A DNA stretch of 64,000 bases from Rhodococcus rhodnii. Its GTDB lineage: Bacteria > Actinomycetota > Actinomycetes > Mycobacteriales > Pseudonocardiaceae. Within the stretch, counting starts at the first letter, position 1. Each line of letters begins with the position of its first letter. The position numbers were made by a program, and so were the translations under genes. The stretch lies in contig JOAA01000005.1 in NCBI GenBank assembly GCA_000720375.1, positions 124,001 through 188,000 of the forward strand, read 5' to 3'. The notes beneath the pieces were generated by a model. The model did no database searches and was not told the origin of the DNA. It worked only from the letters and a program-made list of their open reading frames with translations. Below are positions 37,733 through 46,860 of the stretch, in pieces.

Positions 37733-38334
37733 CCCAGGCGGCGGCCTAGATCGTCCATCCCGTTCCAGGCCGCCAGCACGCCGTACGCCAAGGCTGTGGC
37801 CAGCGGCTGCGCCAGGATCACCCAGACCGACTCCAGGGTCGGTGCGATGGTCAGCGTGTCACCGATGTTGGTCGTCGACGGGACCTCGTACATCCAGCCG
37901 GTGAACATGCCGGTCATCAACGTGGCCAGGTACGCGGCGCCCAGCGAGCCGAGGACCGCGGCGACCATCGTGACCGGGCCGCGGCGTTCGCGCAGGAACC
38001 ACACGCCGACCCCGACGATGAGCCCGGCACCGAAGCCGAGCAGCACGAACACCGCGATCGAGTCGAACCGGTGATAGCTCTCGGCGGTCAACGGGATCAG
38101 GCCGCGCGGCGTCACCGACTTGAGCTGGCTCGGCGCCAGCAGCGACCACAGGTACGCCAGCGGAATGCCGACCAAGCTGATCAGCGACAGCACGCTGATC
38201 GCGGGCAGCAGGTCCGCCTTGATCACTACCCGTGACTTCGGCGGCTGGGGGAGGTAGTACTGACCGTAAAGCGGATACAGCGGAACCTCCGCTGGCGCAT
38301 CCCGTTGCTGCGCCTCGACGGGCTGTTCCGCCAC
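37729..38334 (-). CDS. DUF2567-like membrane protein downstream of bioB-bsaP
   Basis: A 201-residue protein: a Pro/Gln-rich cytoplasmic N-terminus (about 1-40) then four membrane helices. The segment between helices 1 and 2 (LAPSQLKSVTPRGLIPLTAES) is extracytoplasmic. A protein of this kind follows bioB and its auxiliary gene in mycobacteria and relatives, which is the basis of the DUF2567 suggestion. GTG 38334 is selected because GGGGAGG lies eight bases upstream; another GTG lies six bases earlier. Function unknown. Confidence 0.75.
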   Translation of the reverse strand: MAEQPVEAQQRDAPAEVPLYPLYGQYYLPQPPKSRVVIKADLLPAISVLSLISLVGIPLAYLWSLLAPSQLKSVTPRGLIPLTAESYHRFDSIAVFVLLGFGAGLIVGVGVWFLRERRGPVTMVAAVLGSLGAAYLATLMTGMFTGWMYEVPSTTNIGDTLTIAPTLESVWVILAQPLATALAYGVLAAWNGMDDLGRRLG

Positions 38335-38375
38335 AGCCACAACCTCCCCTGGTCGACTACCGGAGGAAGCCGAGC

Positions 38376-38573
38376 TTAACTGGTGGCCGGGGCCGAAGTT
38401 GACTCGCCGTGCCGACTGCACCGCGCCGTCCACCCGGCCGGGGTCACCTGAACGACCATCCGCCGTGCGCACTGCGGGCAGAACCGCGGCGGATCGATCA
38501 GTGCCAGCCGCTTCCGGCAGTACGTGTGGTCGGCTTCCGCCTCGGGTTTACCGCACCAGCTGCAGTACGTCAC
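38376..38573 (-). CDS. bsaP: Biotin synthase auxiliary protein
   Basis: A 65-residue cysteine-rich protein: C4-x2-C7, C19, C32-x2-C35, C52 and H55. [20 protein letters not shown] and the N-terminal YCSWCGKP match the BsaP family (Rv1590 type), which supports biotin synthase in actinobacteria, probably by serving its iron-sulfur cluster. The ATG overlaps the bioB stop as ATGA, so its synthesis is tied to BioB. Confidence 0.88.
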   Translation of the reverse strand: MTYCSWCGKPEAEADHTYCRKRLALIDPPRFCPQCARRMVVQVTPAGWTARCSRHGESTSAPATS

Positions 38574-39586
38574 AAGGTCTCGTTCAGTGCTTTGATCGGC
38601 ATCTTCAACTCCGCCAGCATCTCCAGGTCCTGGCTGGCCGGGCGGCCGAGGTTGGTCAGGTAGTTGCCGACGATGATCGCGTTGATCCCGCCGAGCATGC
38701 CCTGCTCCGCGCCGAGGTCACCGAGCGTGAGCTCGCGGCCGCCGGCGAACCGCAGCATCGTGCGCGGCATGGCCAGCCGGAACGCCGCGACCGTGCGCAG
38801 CGCCTCGGCGCCTTCCACGATCGGGTAGTTCTCGTACGGCGTGCCGGGGTTGGGGATGAGGAAGTTCATCGGCACCTCGTCCGGCTCCAGCTCGGCGAGC
38901 TGCACCGCGAATTCGGCGCGCTGCTCGATCGACTCGCCCATGCCGATGATGCCGCCGGAACACACCTCCATGCCCGCCGCGCGGACCATCCGCAGGGTCT
39001 CCCAGCGCTCGTCCCACGAGTGCGTGGTGACCACGTTCGGGAAGTGCGAACGGGCGGTCTCCAGGTTGTGGTTGTAGCGGTGGCAGCCCATGTCGACGAG
39101 CTCGTCCACCTGCTCCTGCGTGAGCATGCCCAGCGAGCAGGCGATCTGGATGTCGTTGCCGTCCTCGCGGATGGCCTTGATGCCGTCCCGGACCTGGCTG
39201 AGCAAACGCTTGTCCGGGCCGCGGACGGCGGCCACGATGCAGAACTCCGTCGCGCCGGTGTCCTTGGTCTGCCTCGCGGCCTTGACCAGGCCGGGGATGT
39301 CCAGCCACGCCGAGCGCACGGGCGTGGGGAACCGGCCGGACTGCGAGCAGAAGTGGCAGTCCTCCGGGCAGCCGCCGGTCTTCAGGCTGACGATGCCCTC
39401 GACCTCGACCTCGGGGCCGCACCAGCGCATCCGCACCTCGTGCGCCAGGCCGAGCAGCTCTTCCAGCCGGTCGTCCTCGAGGGTGAGCACCTGGACAAGC
39501 TGCTCCTGGGACAGTCCGACCCCGCGCTCGAGCACCTGCTCGCGCGCGATCTTGAGGATGTCGGTCTTCTCAGCTGCGGCCGTCAA
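38570..39586 (-). CDS. bioB: Biotin synthase
   Basis: A 338-residue radical-SAM enzyme that inserts sulfur into dethiobiotin. The SAM-cluster cysteines are Cys73, Cys77 and Cys80 ([13 protein letters not shown]). Further family blocks are [35 protein letters not shown] and [11 protein letters not shown]. It lies 90 bases after bioD and overlaps bsaP. It is part of the bioD-bioB-bsaP unit. Confidence 0.97.
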   Translation of the reverse strand: MTAAAEKTDILKIAREQVLERGVGLSQEQLVQVLTLEDDRLEELLGLAHEVRMRWCGPEVEVEGIVSLKTGGCPEDCHFCSQSGRFPTPVRSAWLDIPGLVKAARQTKDTGATEFCIVAAVRGPDKRLLSQVRDGIKAIREDGNDIQIACSLGMLTQEQVDELVDMGCHRYNHNLETARSHFPNVVTTHSWDERWETLRMVRAAGMEVCSGGIIGMGESIEQRAEFAVQLAELEPDEVPMNFLIPNPGTPYENYPIVEGAEALRTVAAFRLAMPRTMLRFAGGRELTLGDLGAEQGMLGGINAIIVGNYLTNLGRPASQDLEMLAELKMPIKALNETL

Positions 39587-39676
39587 TGGTCCTCCCTCAA
39601 AGCCCGGGGCTGTCTCCGGTCGCTCAGTCTGCCGTAGAACAGGCGTCGCTGTGAGGGATCTAGCTCACGCACCTGG

Positions 39677-40396
39677 TCACGAGGATTTGTAGGTCATCGC
39701 GAACTGCTCGGGGTCGAAATCGCCGCCGAACCACGGCGAAAGCCCGGCACGAGCGATTTCCAGGAACCGCCGGGGATCCAGCGCGCCCGCGCCTTCCGGC
39801 AGGGCACCGAGCAGCGGCGCGCCTGCAGCAACCGGCAAGTCCTCGAGGTTGCACCGGGCGGCCAGATCGGGCTCGTCCGGCCAACTGCCGACCACGACAC
39901 CGAGCGACTCGATGCCTCGCCGCAGGAGCGCCTCCGCGGTCAACGCCGTCGCGTTGAGGGTGCCGAGGCCCGCTGCGGCGACCACCACGACCGGGACGCC
40001 CATCGCCCACGCGGCGTCCGCGATGGTCGAGCCGTTGCTGTCGAACCGGACCAACAGGCCGCCGGCGCCCTCGACGATGACGGTGTCGTGGTCCTCGTCC
40101 AGCCGGGAGACGGCGAGGGCGACGTCGGCCGGCCCGATCGTGGGCATGCCGCTGCGTCTCGCCGCGGTCTCCGGGGCCAGCGGATCGGTGTATCGGACCA
40201 GTTCACGCGTGGTCACGTCACCGGCCAGCCTGCGGACCGTGTCCACATCGCCGGTGCCGTCCTCGTTCAGCCCGGCCTGCGCGGCCTTGAGCACCGCGAC
40301 TCGCCTGCCGTCGGCCTTGGCCAACGCAGCGATCGCTGAAGTGACGATCGTCTTGCCCACACCGGTGCCGGTACCGGTGACTACGATCACGCTCAC
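39677..40396 (-). CDS. bioD: Dethiobiotin synthetase
   Basis: A 239-residue P-loop enzyme closing the ureido ring of biotin with ATP and CO2. The P-loop is GTGTGVGKT at 8-16; [17 protein letters not shown] binds substrate, and VEGAGGLLV is the characteristic glycine loop. It would normally follow bioF, but here lacI precedes it. Its short upstream region carries a 5-bp-arm dyad and an exact copy of the LacI-type operator. Confidence 0.95.
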   Translation of the reverse strand: MSVIVVTGTGTGVGKTIVTSAIAALAKADGRRVAVLKAAQAGLNEDGTGDVDTVRRLAGDVTTRELVRYTDPLAPETAARRSGMPTIGPADVALAVSRLDEDHDTVIVEGAGGLLVRFDSNGSTIADAAWAMGVPVVVVAAAGLGTLNATALTAEALLRRGIESLGVVVGSWPDEPDLAARCNLEDLPVAAGAPLLGALPEGAGALDPRRFLEIARAGLSPWFGGDFDPEQFAMTYKSS

Positions 40397-40415
40397 GTCG
40401 AACCAGACTACGAGC

Positions 40416-40430
40416 CGTACTCACGGTACG
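40416..40430. promoter_or_regulatory. Dyad in the bioD upstream region
   Basis: CGTAC (40416-40420) and GTACG (40426-40430) with a 5-bp spacer, 20 bases upstream of the bioD start. No match to a known biotin-regulator consensus is claimed; it is a candidate operator only. Confidence 0.4.
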
Positions 40431-40445
40431 ACACGCCGGGGCCCG

Positions 40446-40459
40446 AGAAAGCGCTTACT
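40446..40459. promoter_or_regulatory. Second LacI-type operator, between lacI and bioD
   Basis: AGAAAGCGCTTACT is the exact reverse complement of the 14 bp at 41535-41548 in front of the sugar operon. The core AAGCGCTT is the classic LacI/GalR palindrome centre. It touches the lacI stop codon and lies 50 bases upstream of bioD. Confidence 0.72.
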
Positions 40460-41472
40460 CAGCGGGGCGGGATCACTGATTCCCTGACCATGAGCTCGGC
40501 CGGCATCCACAGCCTGGTTGGCCCGGTGACGACCTCGACGCCGCTGGCGATCCGGCCCGCACGCCTCGCGCCCTGGTCCAGCGGGAGCCGCACGGTGGTG
40601 AGTGCGGGCACGACGTCCACCGCAGCGGGCAGGTCGTCGAAGCCCGCGACCGAAATGTCCTCTGGCACACGGATTCCGCGCTGCCGCAACGCCGCGATCA
40701 CTCCGAGCGCCATCAGGTCGTTGCCCGCGATGATCGCCGTGTAGCCGGCATCCGCCAACTCCATCGCCGCGTCGAACCCCGAGGCACGGGAGAAGTCACC
40801 GTGCACGACAACGGACTTCTCAATCGCCTGCTCTGCGAGAGCTTCGCGGTGGCCCTTGAGCCGGGCGGTGGTCGTGCTGTTGCCAGGCGGGCCCGCCACG
40901 TACGCGATCCGCTTGTGCCCCATTGTGATCACGTGCCTGGTCAGCGCGCGCGAACCGCCTTCGTTGTCGAACGCGACACACGGCACGTCGACGTCCGGCG
41001 GCGCGGGACGGCCACACATGACGACCTTGGTGCCTGCCGACAGCGCCTGGCCGATGAGTTTCGTGATCGCCTGCAGGTGCTCGGGTTCCTCACGGCTGCC
41101 GCCGGTCAGCACCACGCCACGGACGCGTTGACGCAACAGCATGCTGATGTACTTCAACTCGTCCGAGGGCGAGCCTGCGGTGTTGCAGATGACGGCGAGC
41201 AGATCCGCGCTCGCGGCCTCCCACTGCGTCCCACTTGCCTGAATGGAGAAGAACGGGTCGGACACGTCGTTGACGATCACACCGATCACTTCGGATGTGG
41301 CCGCGGCCAACGCTCGGGCGGGTCCGTTGACGACGTAGTCAAGCTCACCAAGCGCCCGGTGGACACGCTCGCGCGTCACGGCGGAGACCGGGTAATTGCC
41401 GTTGAGCACTCGCGACACCGTCGCGGTGGACACCCCCGCGCGTGCCGCGACGTCCGCCAATGTCGCCGCCAT
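40459..41472 (-). CDS. LacI-family transcriptional regulator of the sugar operon
   Basis: A 337-residue repressor. The LacI helix-turn-helix and hinge are at 1-60 ([23 protein letters not shown], then [19 protein letters not shown]). The sugar-binding domain follows ([14 protein letters not shown] onward; [19 protein letters not shown]). The ATG at 41472 is preferred over a start six codons upstream because the family begins there. It diverges from the oxidoreductase operon. Exact copies of an AAGCGCTT operator lie at both ends of the gene. Confidence 0.94.
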   Translation of the reverse strand: MAATLADVAARAGVSTATVSRVLNGNYPVSAVTRERVHRALGELDYVVNGPARALAAATSEVIGVIVNDVSDPFFSIQASGTQWEAASADLLAVICNTAGSPSDELKYISMLLRQRVRGVVLTGGSREEPEHLQAITKLIGQALSAGTKVVMCGRPAPPDVDVPCVAFDNEGGSRALTRHVITMGHKRIAYVAGPPGNSTTTARLKGHREALAEQAIEKSVVVHGDFSRASGFDAAMELADAGYTAIIAGNDLMALGVIAALRQRGIRVPEDISVAGFDDLPAAVDVVPALTTVRLPLDQGARRAGRIASGVEVVTGPTRLWMPAELMVRESVIPPR

Positions 41473-41534
41473 CCGGCTACCTCCCAGCACAGCCTATTGA
41501 CACCCGGTCCGATGCCTGCCTAGCTTACGCTGAT

Positions 41535-41548
41535 AGTAAGCGCTTTCT
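41535..41548. promoter_or_regulatory. LacI-type operator upstream of the sugar operon
   Basis: AGTAAGCGCTTTCT, with palindromic core AAGCGCTT (41538-41545), lies between lacI and the divergent oxidoreductase operon, 63 bases from the lacI start. It matches the LacI/GalR consensus and recurs exactly, inverted, beyond the lacI stop. Confidence 0.78.
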
Positions 41549-41692
41549 ACGGAGGTGTCGTGATGCGTGTGCCTCCGTACGGGCGACTCGCCGGTCTCGG
41601 TCCGCGAACAGCTGCTGGGCAGGGCAGCGGCTGGTCGTGGCCGGGGCCGGTTTCCATGAGCTCGCACAGGGGATCGGGTGGAAGGGGAGACG

Positions 41693-42844
41693 ATGGCGGA
41701 TCGTAGGCCGGTCGGTATCGCGATGAACGGCATCACCGGGCGGATGGGCCTGCGGCAGCACTTGCTGCGGTCGATTCTGGCCATCAGGGAGCAAGGCGGG
41801 ATTCCGGTCGGCGACGGCAGCGTGATCTGGCCGGAGCCGGTGCTGGTCGGCCGCAGCGAGCACAAGGTCAAAGCGATCGCCGACGAGCATGACCTGCCGT
41901 GGACCACGAACCTGACCGAGGCGCTGGCCGATCCGGGCGTGCAGGTGTACTTCGACTCGCTGGTGACCGGTGAACGGCAGAAGACGCTGCGCCAGGCAAT
42001 CGAGGCGGGCAAGCACATCTACTGCGAGAAACCGACCGCGTCGGATCTTTCCACGGCCCTGGAGCTCGCGCGGCTGGCGCGGTCCGCGGGCGTGAAGAAC
42101 GGCGTGGTGCAGGACAAGATCTTCCTGCCGGGGCTGCTGAAGCTCAAGCGCCTGGTGGACGGCGGGTTCTTCGGCCGGATCCTGTCGGTGCGCGGCGAGT
42201 TCGGCTACTGGGTCTTCGAAGGCGACTGGCAGCCGATCAACCGGCCCTCGTGGAACTACCGCGCGGAGGACGACGGCGGGATCATCCTGGACATGTTCTG
42301 CCACTGGCAGTACGTGCTCGACCACATCTTCGGCAAACCGCTTTCGGTGCAGGCCCTCGCCGCGACCCACATCCCGACCCGCTGGGACGAGCAGGGCAAC
42401 GCCTACGAGGCGACCGCCGACGACGCGGCGTACGGGATCTTCGAACTCGAAGGCGGCATCGTCGCGCAGATCAACTCCTCCTGGACCACCCGAGTGTTCC
42501 GCGACGAACTCGTCGAGTTCCAAGTGGACGGTACGGAAGGCAGTGCGGTAGCTGGTTTGCGGCGCTGCCGCGTGCAGCATCGCTCCGCGACGCCGATGCC
42601 CGTGTGGAACCCGGACCTGCCACCGACCGAGGACTTCCGCTCGCAGTGGCAGGAAGTGCCGGACAACGCGGAGTTCGACAACGGCTTCAAGACCCAGTGG
42701 GAGCTGTTCCTCAAGCACATCGTCCTGGACAAGCCGTGGCACTGGGACCTGCTGGCGGGCGCTCGTGGCGTGCAGCTGGCCGAGCTGGGTCTGCAGTCCG
42801 CGCGTGAAGGCAGGCGCCTGTCGATCCCGGAGCTGGCACTGTGA
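41693..42844 (+). CDS. Gfo/Idh/MocA-family oxidoreductase
   Basis: A 383-residue NAD(P)-dependent dehydrogenase of sugars or inositols. The Rossmann domain (GIAMNGITGRMGLRQH near the start) is followed by the family signature YCEKPTASD at about 115-123, where Lys is catalytic. DDGGIILDMFCHW supplies the second-domain active-site histidine region. ATG 41693 follows AAGGGGAG by four bases; an upstream GTG in frame is less likely. First gene of an operon with DUF993 and TIM-barrel genes under divergent LacI. Confidence 0.92.
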   Translation: MADRRPVGIAMNGITGRMGLRQHLLRSILAIREQGGIPVGDGSVIWPEPVLVGRSEHKVKAIADEHDLPWTTNLTEALADPGVQVYFDSLVTGERQKTLRQAIEAGKHIYCEKPTASDLSTALELARLARSAGVKNGVVQDKIFLPGLLKLKRLVDGGFFGRILSVRGEFGYWVFEGDWQPINRPSWNYRAEDDGGIILDMFCHWQYVLDHIFGKPLSVQALAATHIPTRWDEQGNAYEATADDAAYGIFELEGGIVAQINSSWTTRVFRDELVEFQVDGTEGSAVAGLRRCRVQHRSATPMPVWNPDLPPTEDFRSQWQEVPDNAEFDNGFKTQWELFLKHIVLDKPWHWDLLAGARGVQLAELGLQSAREGRRLSIPELAL

Positions 42845-43962
42845 TCATCGATTTGCCCTCTGGACCGTACGAGGTCGTCTCGTCGGGCGGGTACTCCCCC
42901 GGACCCGCCCCCGTCAGTCGACGTCTGTTCGCCGCAGCGCACGTGGTCGCGGACCCGTTGGGCGACAACACCCCTGGCAGTCCTGCGGTCGTCGACTGGG
43001 ACGCGACCCTGGCTTACCGAAACCACCTGTGGTCACACGGTTTCGGCGTCGCAGAAGCGATGGATACAGCGCAGCGCGGAATGGGCCTGGACTGGACGGC
43101 AACACAGGAGCTGATCCGCCGCACCGGCGCGAACGCCGCCGGACCTTTCGCCTGCGGCGCCGGGACAGACCAATTGGGACCCGGCACGCATTCGGTGGAC
43201 GCGGTGATTCAGGCGTATCTCGAGCAGATCGCCGTGATCGAGGAGACCGGCGGTCAGGTGATACTGATGGCCAGCCGGGCGTTGGCGGCAGCGGCGGCCG
43301 GGCCGGACGACTACCACCGGGTGTACGGGCATTTGTTGTCGCAGACGTCCAAACCCGTGATCCTGCACTGGCTGGGGCCGATGTTCGATCCGTTGCTCGA
43401 AGGCTACTGGGGCTCGCCGGATCTGGACGTGGCCACGGACGTGTTCGTGGAGATCATCAAGTCTCACGCGTCCGCTGTGGACGGTGTGAAGATCTCCTTG
43501 CTCGACGCCTCAAGGGAAGTGTCGATGCGTCGCCGGTTGCCAGCGGGAGTCCGGTGCTACACGGGCGACGACTTCAACTACCCCTCGCTGATCCTCGGCG
43601 ACTCCGACGGATATAGCGATGCGTTGCTCGGGATCTTCGACGCCATCGCCCCAGCCGCCGCTGCCGCCGTCCGGGCCTTGGACGCCTCGGATGTCGATTC
43701 CTACAACTCGATCTTCGCGCCAACCGTCCCGTTGTCACGGCACATCTTCGGCACGCCGACGTACTACTACAAGACCGGGATCGTGTTCCTGGCCTGGCTG
43801 GCGGGGCACCAGTCCCACTTCAAGATGGTCGGCGGGCTGGAAAGCGCACGCTCAGTGCCACACCTGGTCACATTGTTCAAGCTGGCCGACGCGGCCGGCC
43901 TGTTGCCCGACCCGGACCTGGCCGTGCACCGGATGCGCGCGTTCTTGGAGGTGTCCACGTGA
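42841..43962 (+). CDS. DUF993 / dihydrodipicolinate-synthase-like aldolase family protein
   Basis: A 373-residue predicted TIM-barrel protein. Recognisable DUF993 stretches are LAYRNHLWSHGFGVAEAMDT, MGLDWTATQELI, ACGAGTDQL, VDGVKISLLDA and RCYTGDDFNYPSLI; the last resembles the schiff-base lysine region of DHDPS-like lyases with VKIS as the candidate Lys strand. The reaction is unknown but an aldol cleavage in sugar breakdown suits the context. The GTG start overlaps the stop of the oxidoreductase gene. Confidence 0.85.
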   Translation: MIIDLPSGPYEVVSSGGYSPGPAPVSRRLFAAAHVVADPLGDNTPGSPAVVDWDATLAYRNHLWSHGFGVAEAMDTAQRGMGLDWTATQELIRRTGANAAGPFACGAGTDQLGPGTHSVDAVIQAYLEQIAVIEETGGQVILMASRALAAAAAGPDDYHRVYGHLLSQTSKPVILHWLGPMFDPLLEGYWGSPDLDVATDVFVEIIKSHASAVDGVKISLLDASREVSMRRRLPAGVRCYTGDDFNYPSLILGDSDGYSDALLGIFDAIAPAAAAAVRALDASDVDSYNSIFAPTVPLSRHIFGTPTYYYKTGIVFLAWLAGHQSHFKMVGGLESARSVPHLVTLFKLADAAGLLPDPDLAVHRMRAFLEVST

Positions 43963-44759
43963 GCTCCCGGCTAAGCCTCAACCAGGCCACCACAACGCAA
44001 TGGGACATGCCCACGTTCGTCGACGGTTGCGTGCGCGCGGGCATCACGCAGGTCGGCTTGTGGCGCGGTCCCGTGGCGGACTATGGCCTCGAACGATCGG
44101 CAAAGCTGGCCCGTGACGCCGGGCTGACCGTGACTTCATTGTGCCGTGGCGGTTTCTTCGCTTCCCCCGACGCCATCGTCGACAACCGACGCGCCATCGA
44201 CGAGGCCGCCGCGTTGGGCACTTCGATCCTCATCCTGGTGTCAGGCGGACTTGCGGAGGGCAGCTCGGACATCGACGGGGCGCGACAGAACGTGATCGAC
44301 TCGATCGCGGAGCTTGCACCTTATGCGGCCTCGCAAGGGGTTCAGCTTTCGATCGAGCCCCTGCACCCGATGTTCGCTTCTGATCGATGCGTCGTGTCCA
44401 CTTTGGACCAAGCATTGGACATGGCGTTTTTGTTTCCGGCCAACCAGGTTGGCGTGTGCGTCGACACATACCACATCTGGTGGGATCCAGGCGTGTACCA
44501 GGCGATCACGCGGGCGGCGGACCGGATTTCGATCTTCCAGGTGTGCGACTGGATCACGCCTTTGCCCGAGGGTGTTCTGCTGGGCCGCGGCATGATGGGC
44601 GACGGGTGTATTGAACTGCGGCGGCTGCGGGAAGCCGTGGACGCGACTGGCTACGCGGGCCCGATCGAAGTGGAGATCTTCAACCAGTCCATCTGGGACT
44701 CCCCAGGCGACGAGGTCGTGAACCGCGTGATCAGGACGTTCGAAGAGCACGTCGTCTGA
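43959..44759 (+). CDS. Sugar phosphate isomerase/epimerase (TIM barrel, AP-endonuclease 2 fold)
   Basis: A 266-residue xylose-isomerase-like TIM barrel. Metal-site residues are recognisable: Glu in LSIEPLHP, Asp and His in CVDTYHIWWD, and the last Glu in IEVEIFNQSIW. Members isomerise or epimerise sugars and keto-acids. The GTG start overlaps the previous stop by four bases, making the third gene of the LacI operon. About 700 bases without a gene follow. Confidence 0.92.
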   Translation: MSSRLSLNQATTTQWDMPTFVDGCVRAGITQVGLWRGPVADYGLERSAKLARDAGLTVTSLCRGGFFASPDAIVDNRRAIDEAAALGTSILILVSGGLAEGSSDIDGARQNVIDSIAELAPYAASQGVQLSIEPLHPMFASDRCVVSTLDQALDMAFLFPANQVGVCVDTYHIWWDPGVYQAITRAADRISIFQVCDWITPLPEGVLLGRGMMGDGCIELRRLREAVDATGYAGPIEVEIFNQSIWDSPGDEVVNRVIRTFEEHVV

Positions 44760-44961
44760 GCCCGCGCGACCGCGCCAAATCCCATCCCGCGAAACCCACC
44801 CGTGTCGGCAGGGTTCCGGTCGCCACATGAGAGCAGCCACGGACCGGCATCGCCCGAACACCGCACACCTTGACCCACGACATCAGGAGATCCACTCACG
44901 CCCCTCGGAATCCCCATCCCTCCAAGGAGAAATTCCCCACCCGCAAAAGAGAAACCCCCAC

Positions 44962-44976
44962 CCGTCCCGGGGACGG
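44962..44976. terminator. Short GC hairpin after the sugar operon
   Basis: CCGTCCC (44962-44968) and GGGACGG (44970-44976) with a one-base centre, about 200 bases past the last sugar-operon stop. The loop is too tight for a normal stem, so a smaller helix would form. Terminator function is weakly supported. Confidence 0.3.
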
Positions 44977-45211
44977 CCCTGCTCCAGTCTATCGGTGCTG
45001 CATGATCGACAGAGGTTAGGTCGTGCACGCTGTGGACAACTCAGCGCCTGTGGACAAGTGCGTGCGGTGGATCTTCGCGCGCCCGGAAACGTCGGTGCTC
45101 GCCGGTAGGCTGGATTTCGGGGGCCGGAGGCCATGGTTCAGCCCGAGCACCGCCGCCATGACGACCGACACCAGCGCAGCACCCAGCCCCAGCGCAGCAC
45201 CCAGCGTCCTG

Positions 45212-45267
45212 CATTCAGCGCTCAGCATTCTGAATTCAGAGTTCAATACTCAAACTTCAGCACTCAG
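45212..45267. repeat. Heptamer array 1
   Basis: Eight consecutive 7-bp units: CATTCAG, CGCTCAG, CATTCTG, AATTCAG, AGTTCAA, TACTCAA, ACTTCAG, CACTCAG. TCA at unit positions 4-6 is nearly fixed and the last base is G or A. AT content is much higher than the surrounding DNA. A second array of the same kind lies 131 bases on. Confidence 0.85.
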
Positions 45268-45398
45268 GACCCGGCGCTCACCATCGGCGCCGCCCTCGCC
45301 GGCACTCGGTCCCCGCACTCACACCCAAGCCCGCCCATGCACCGTCACTCGGAACCCTCCGGCCAGCCTGTGCCCGCACCAGACCGGCATCCGGCCTG

Positions 45399-45454
45399 CA
45401 CTCTGAATTCAATGTTCAACACTCAGAGTTCAACGCTCTGCATTCAGAATTTGA
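45399..45454. repeat. Heptamer array 2
   Basis: Eight consecutive 7-bp units: CACTCTG, AATTCAA, TGTTCAA, CACTCAG, AGTTCAA, CGCTCTG, CATTCAG, AATTTGA. Several units (CATTCAG, CACTCAG, AGTTCAA) are identical to those of array 1. It ends 18 bases before the bioA stop. Confidence 0.85.
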
Positions 45455-45472
45455 TGTGCGGCCGCAGCGCCA

Positions 45473-46753
45473 TCAGCCCGCCGCCACCGCAGCGCAGAGG
45501 CCCTTAGTGATCAACGCGAGGTCCTCATCCGACGTGATGTAAGGCGGCATCGTGTAGATCAAGTCCCGGAACGGCCGAAGCCAGACGCCTGCCTCGACCG
45601 CGGCCTTAGTCGCCTCGGCGACATCGACCTGGTGGTCGAGTTGCACCACGCCGATCGCGCCGAGCACCCGGACATCGAGCACGCCGGGCAAATCGAGCGC
45701 GGGTTCCAACCCGGTGATCAACCCATGCTCGATCCGCCGCACCTCAGCCGCCCAATCCCCCTCAAGCAAAAGGTCGATCGAAGCGTTCGCGACCGCCGAA
45801 GACAGCGGATTGCCCATGAAAGTCGGCCCGTGCGCCAGCACCGGCAACTCACCCTGCGATATCCCGTCGGCCACTTCGGCCGTGCACAAAGCCGCGGCCA
45901 TCGACATGTAGCCGCCGGTCAGTGCCTTGCCCAGGCACATGACGTCCGGGCTGACGGCGGCGTGGTCGGCGGCGAACAGTGTTCCGGTGCGGCCGAAGCC
46001 CGTGGCGATCTCGTCGAAGATCAGCAGCACGTCATTGGCCAGCGTCAACTCACGCAGGACGTGCAAGTAGCGCGGGTCGTGGAAACGCATGCCGCCCGCG
46101 CCCTGCACCAGCGGTTCGATGATCACGGCGGCCAGCTCGTCGGCGTGCTGCTCGATCATGTCGGCCAGGGTTGCGACGTACTCGTGGTCGACGCCCGCGT
46201 CAAAGCCCGCCGGGGGCGTGGGCGCGAAGATCTGTTCCGGCAGGACACCACGCCAGAGCGAATGCATTCCGCCGTCCGGGTCGCAGACGCTCATCGGGTG
46301 GAACGTGTCGCCGTGGTAACCGCCGCGCCACGTCAGCAAGCGGCGTTTCTCCGGGCGCCCGGTCGAGCGCCAGTACTGCAGGCACATCTTCACGGCAACT
46401 TCGACCGAGACCGAACCGGAGTCACAGAGGAACACGTGCCGCAGTGGCGTCGGCGTTATCTGGACCAAACGCGACGCGAGCTGTACGGCAGGCTCGTGCG
46501 TCAGTCCGCCGAACATGACGTGGCTCATGCGGCTCGCTTGGTCGGCCATGGCTAGGTCGAGCCGCGGGTTCCGGTAGCCGTGGATGGCTGCCCACCATGA
46601 CGACATGCCGTCCACCAGGTCACGCCCGTCGGCCAGGTGCAGTCGTACCCCCGACGCGGATTCCACGACGTACGGGTCCCTTGTGCCCGGCATCGGCCCA
46701 TACGGATGCCAGACGTGCGCGCGGTCCAACGCGATCAACTCGGCGACGTCCAC
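45473..46753 (-). CDS. bioA: Adenosylmethionine-8-amino-7-oxononanoate aminotransferase
   Basis: A 426-residue class III aminotransferase converting KAPA to DAPA in biotin synthesis. HVWHPYGPM near the N-terminus and the PLP lysine Lys276 ([11 protein letters not shown]) are typical BioA features; [12 protein letters not shown] holds the cofactor Asp. Normally bioF and bioD follow directly. Here the next genes on this strand are lacI and then bioD, after roughly 5 kb that holds the sugar operon on the other strand. Confidence 0.96.
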   Translation of the reverse strand: MDVAELIALDRAHVWHPYGPMPGTRDPYVVESASGVRLHLADGRDLVDGMSSWWAAIHGYRNPRLDLAMADQASRMSHVMFGGLTHEPAVQLASRLVQITPTPLRHVFLCDSGSVSVEVAVKMCLQYWRSTGRPEKRRLLTWRGGYHGDTFHPMSVCDPDGGMHSLWRGVLPEQIFAPTPPAGFDAGVDHEYVATLADMIEQHADELAAVIIEPLVQGAGGMRFHDPRYLHVLRELTLANDVLLIFDEIATGFGRTGTLFAADHAAVSPDVMCLGKALTGGYMSMAAALCTAEVADGISQGELPVLAHGPTFMGNPLSSAVANASIDLLLEGDWAAEVRRIEHGLITGLEPALDLPGVLDVRVLGAIGVVQLDHQVDVAEATKAAVEAGVWLRPFRDLIYTMPPYITSDEDLALITKGLCAAVAAG

Positions 46754-46860
46754 GGATCGACCGTAGTGCCAATTGGTCGTATTCAGGGCCCGATTTCGAC
46801 ACTTCGATGGCAGCCGACCGGCCCGTCAGCCAGTCGGGCGGCAGACTAACGTCGTATTCC

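Larger units (their letters stand above)
44760..45472. other. Gene-free region with repeats between sugar operon and bioA
   Basis: No frame here has the codon pattern of the neighbouring genes. The first 450 bases are C- and A-rich; the second part contains two arrays of 7-bp repeats described separately. A hairpin lies at 44962-44976. It is the only long non-coding stretch in the biotin section, and bioF, expected near bioA, is not present. Confidence 0.8.

Noticed and set aside
41549..41692. Possible remnant of a sugar-isomerase start before the oxidoreductase gene
   Set aside because: Weak similarity only after assuming a frameshift; better read as a 5' leader.
46754..46860. Biotin-regulator operator upstream of bioA
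   Set aside because: No convincing palindrome; imperfect GC-rich match at about 46813-46841 looks like chance.
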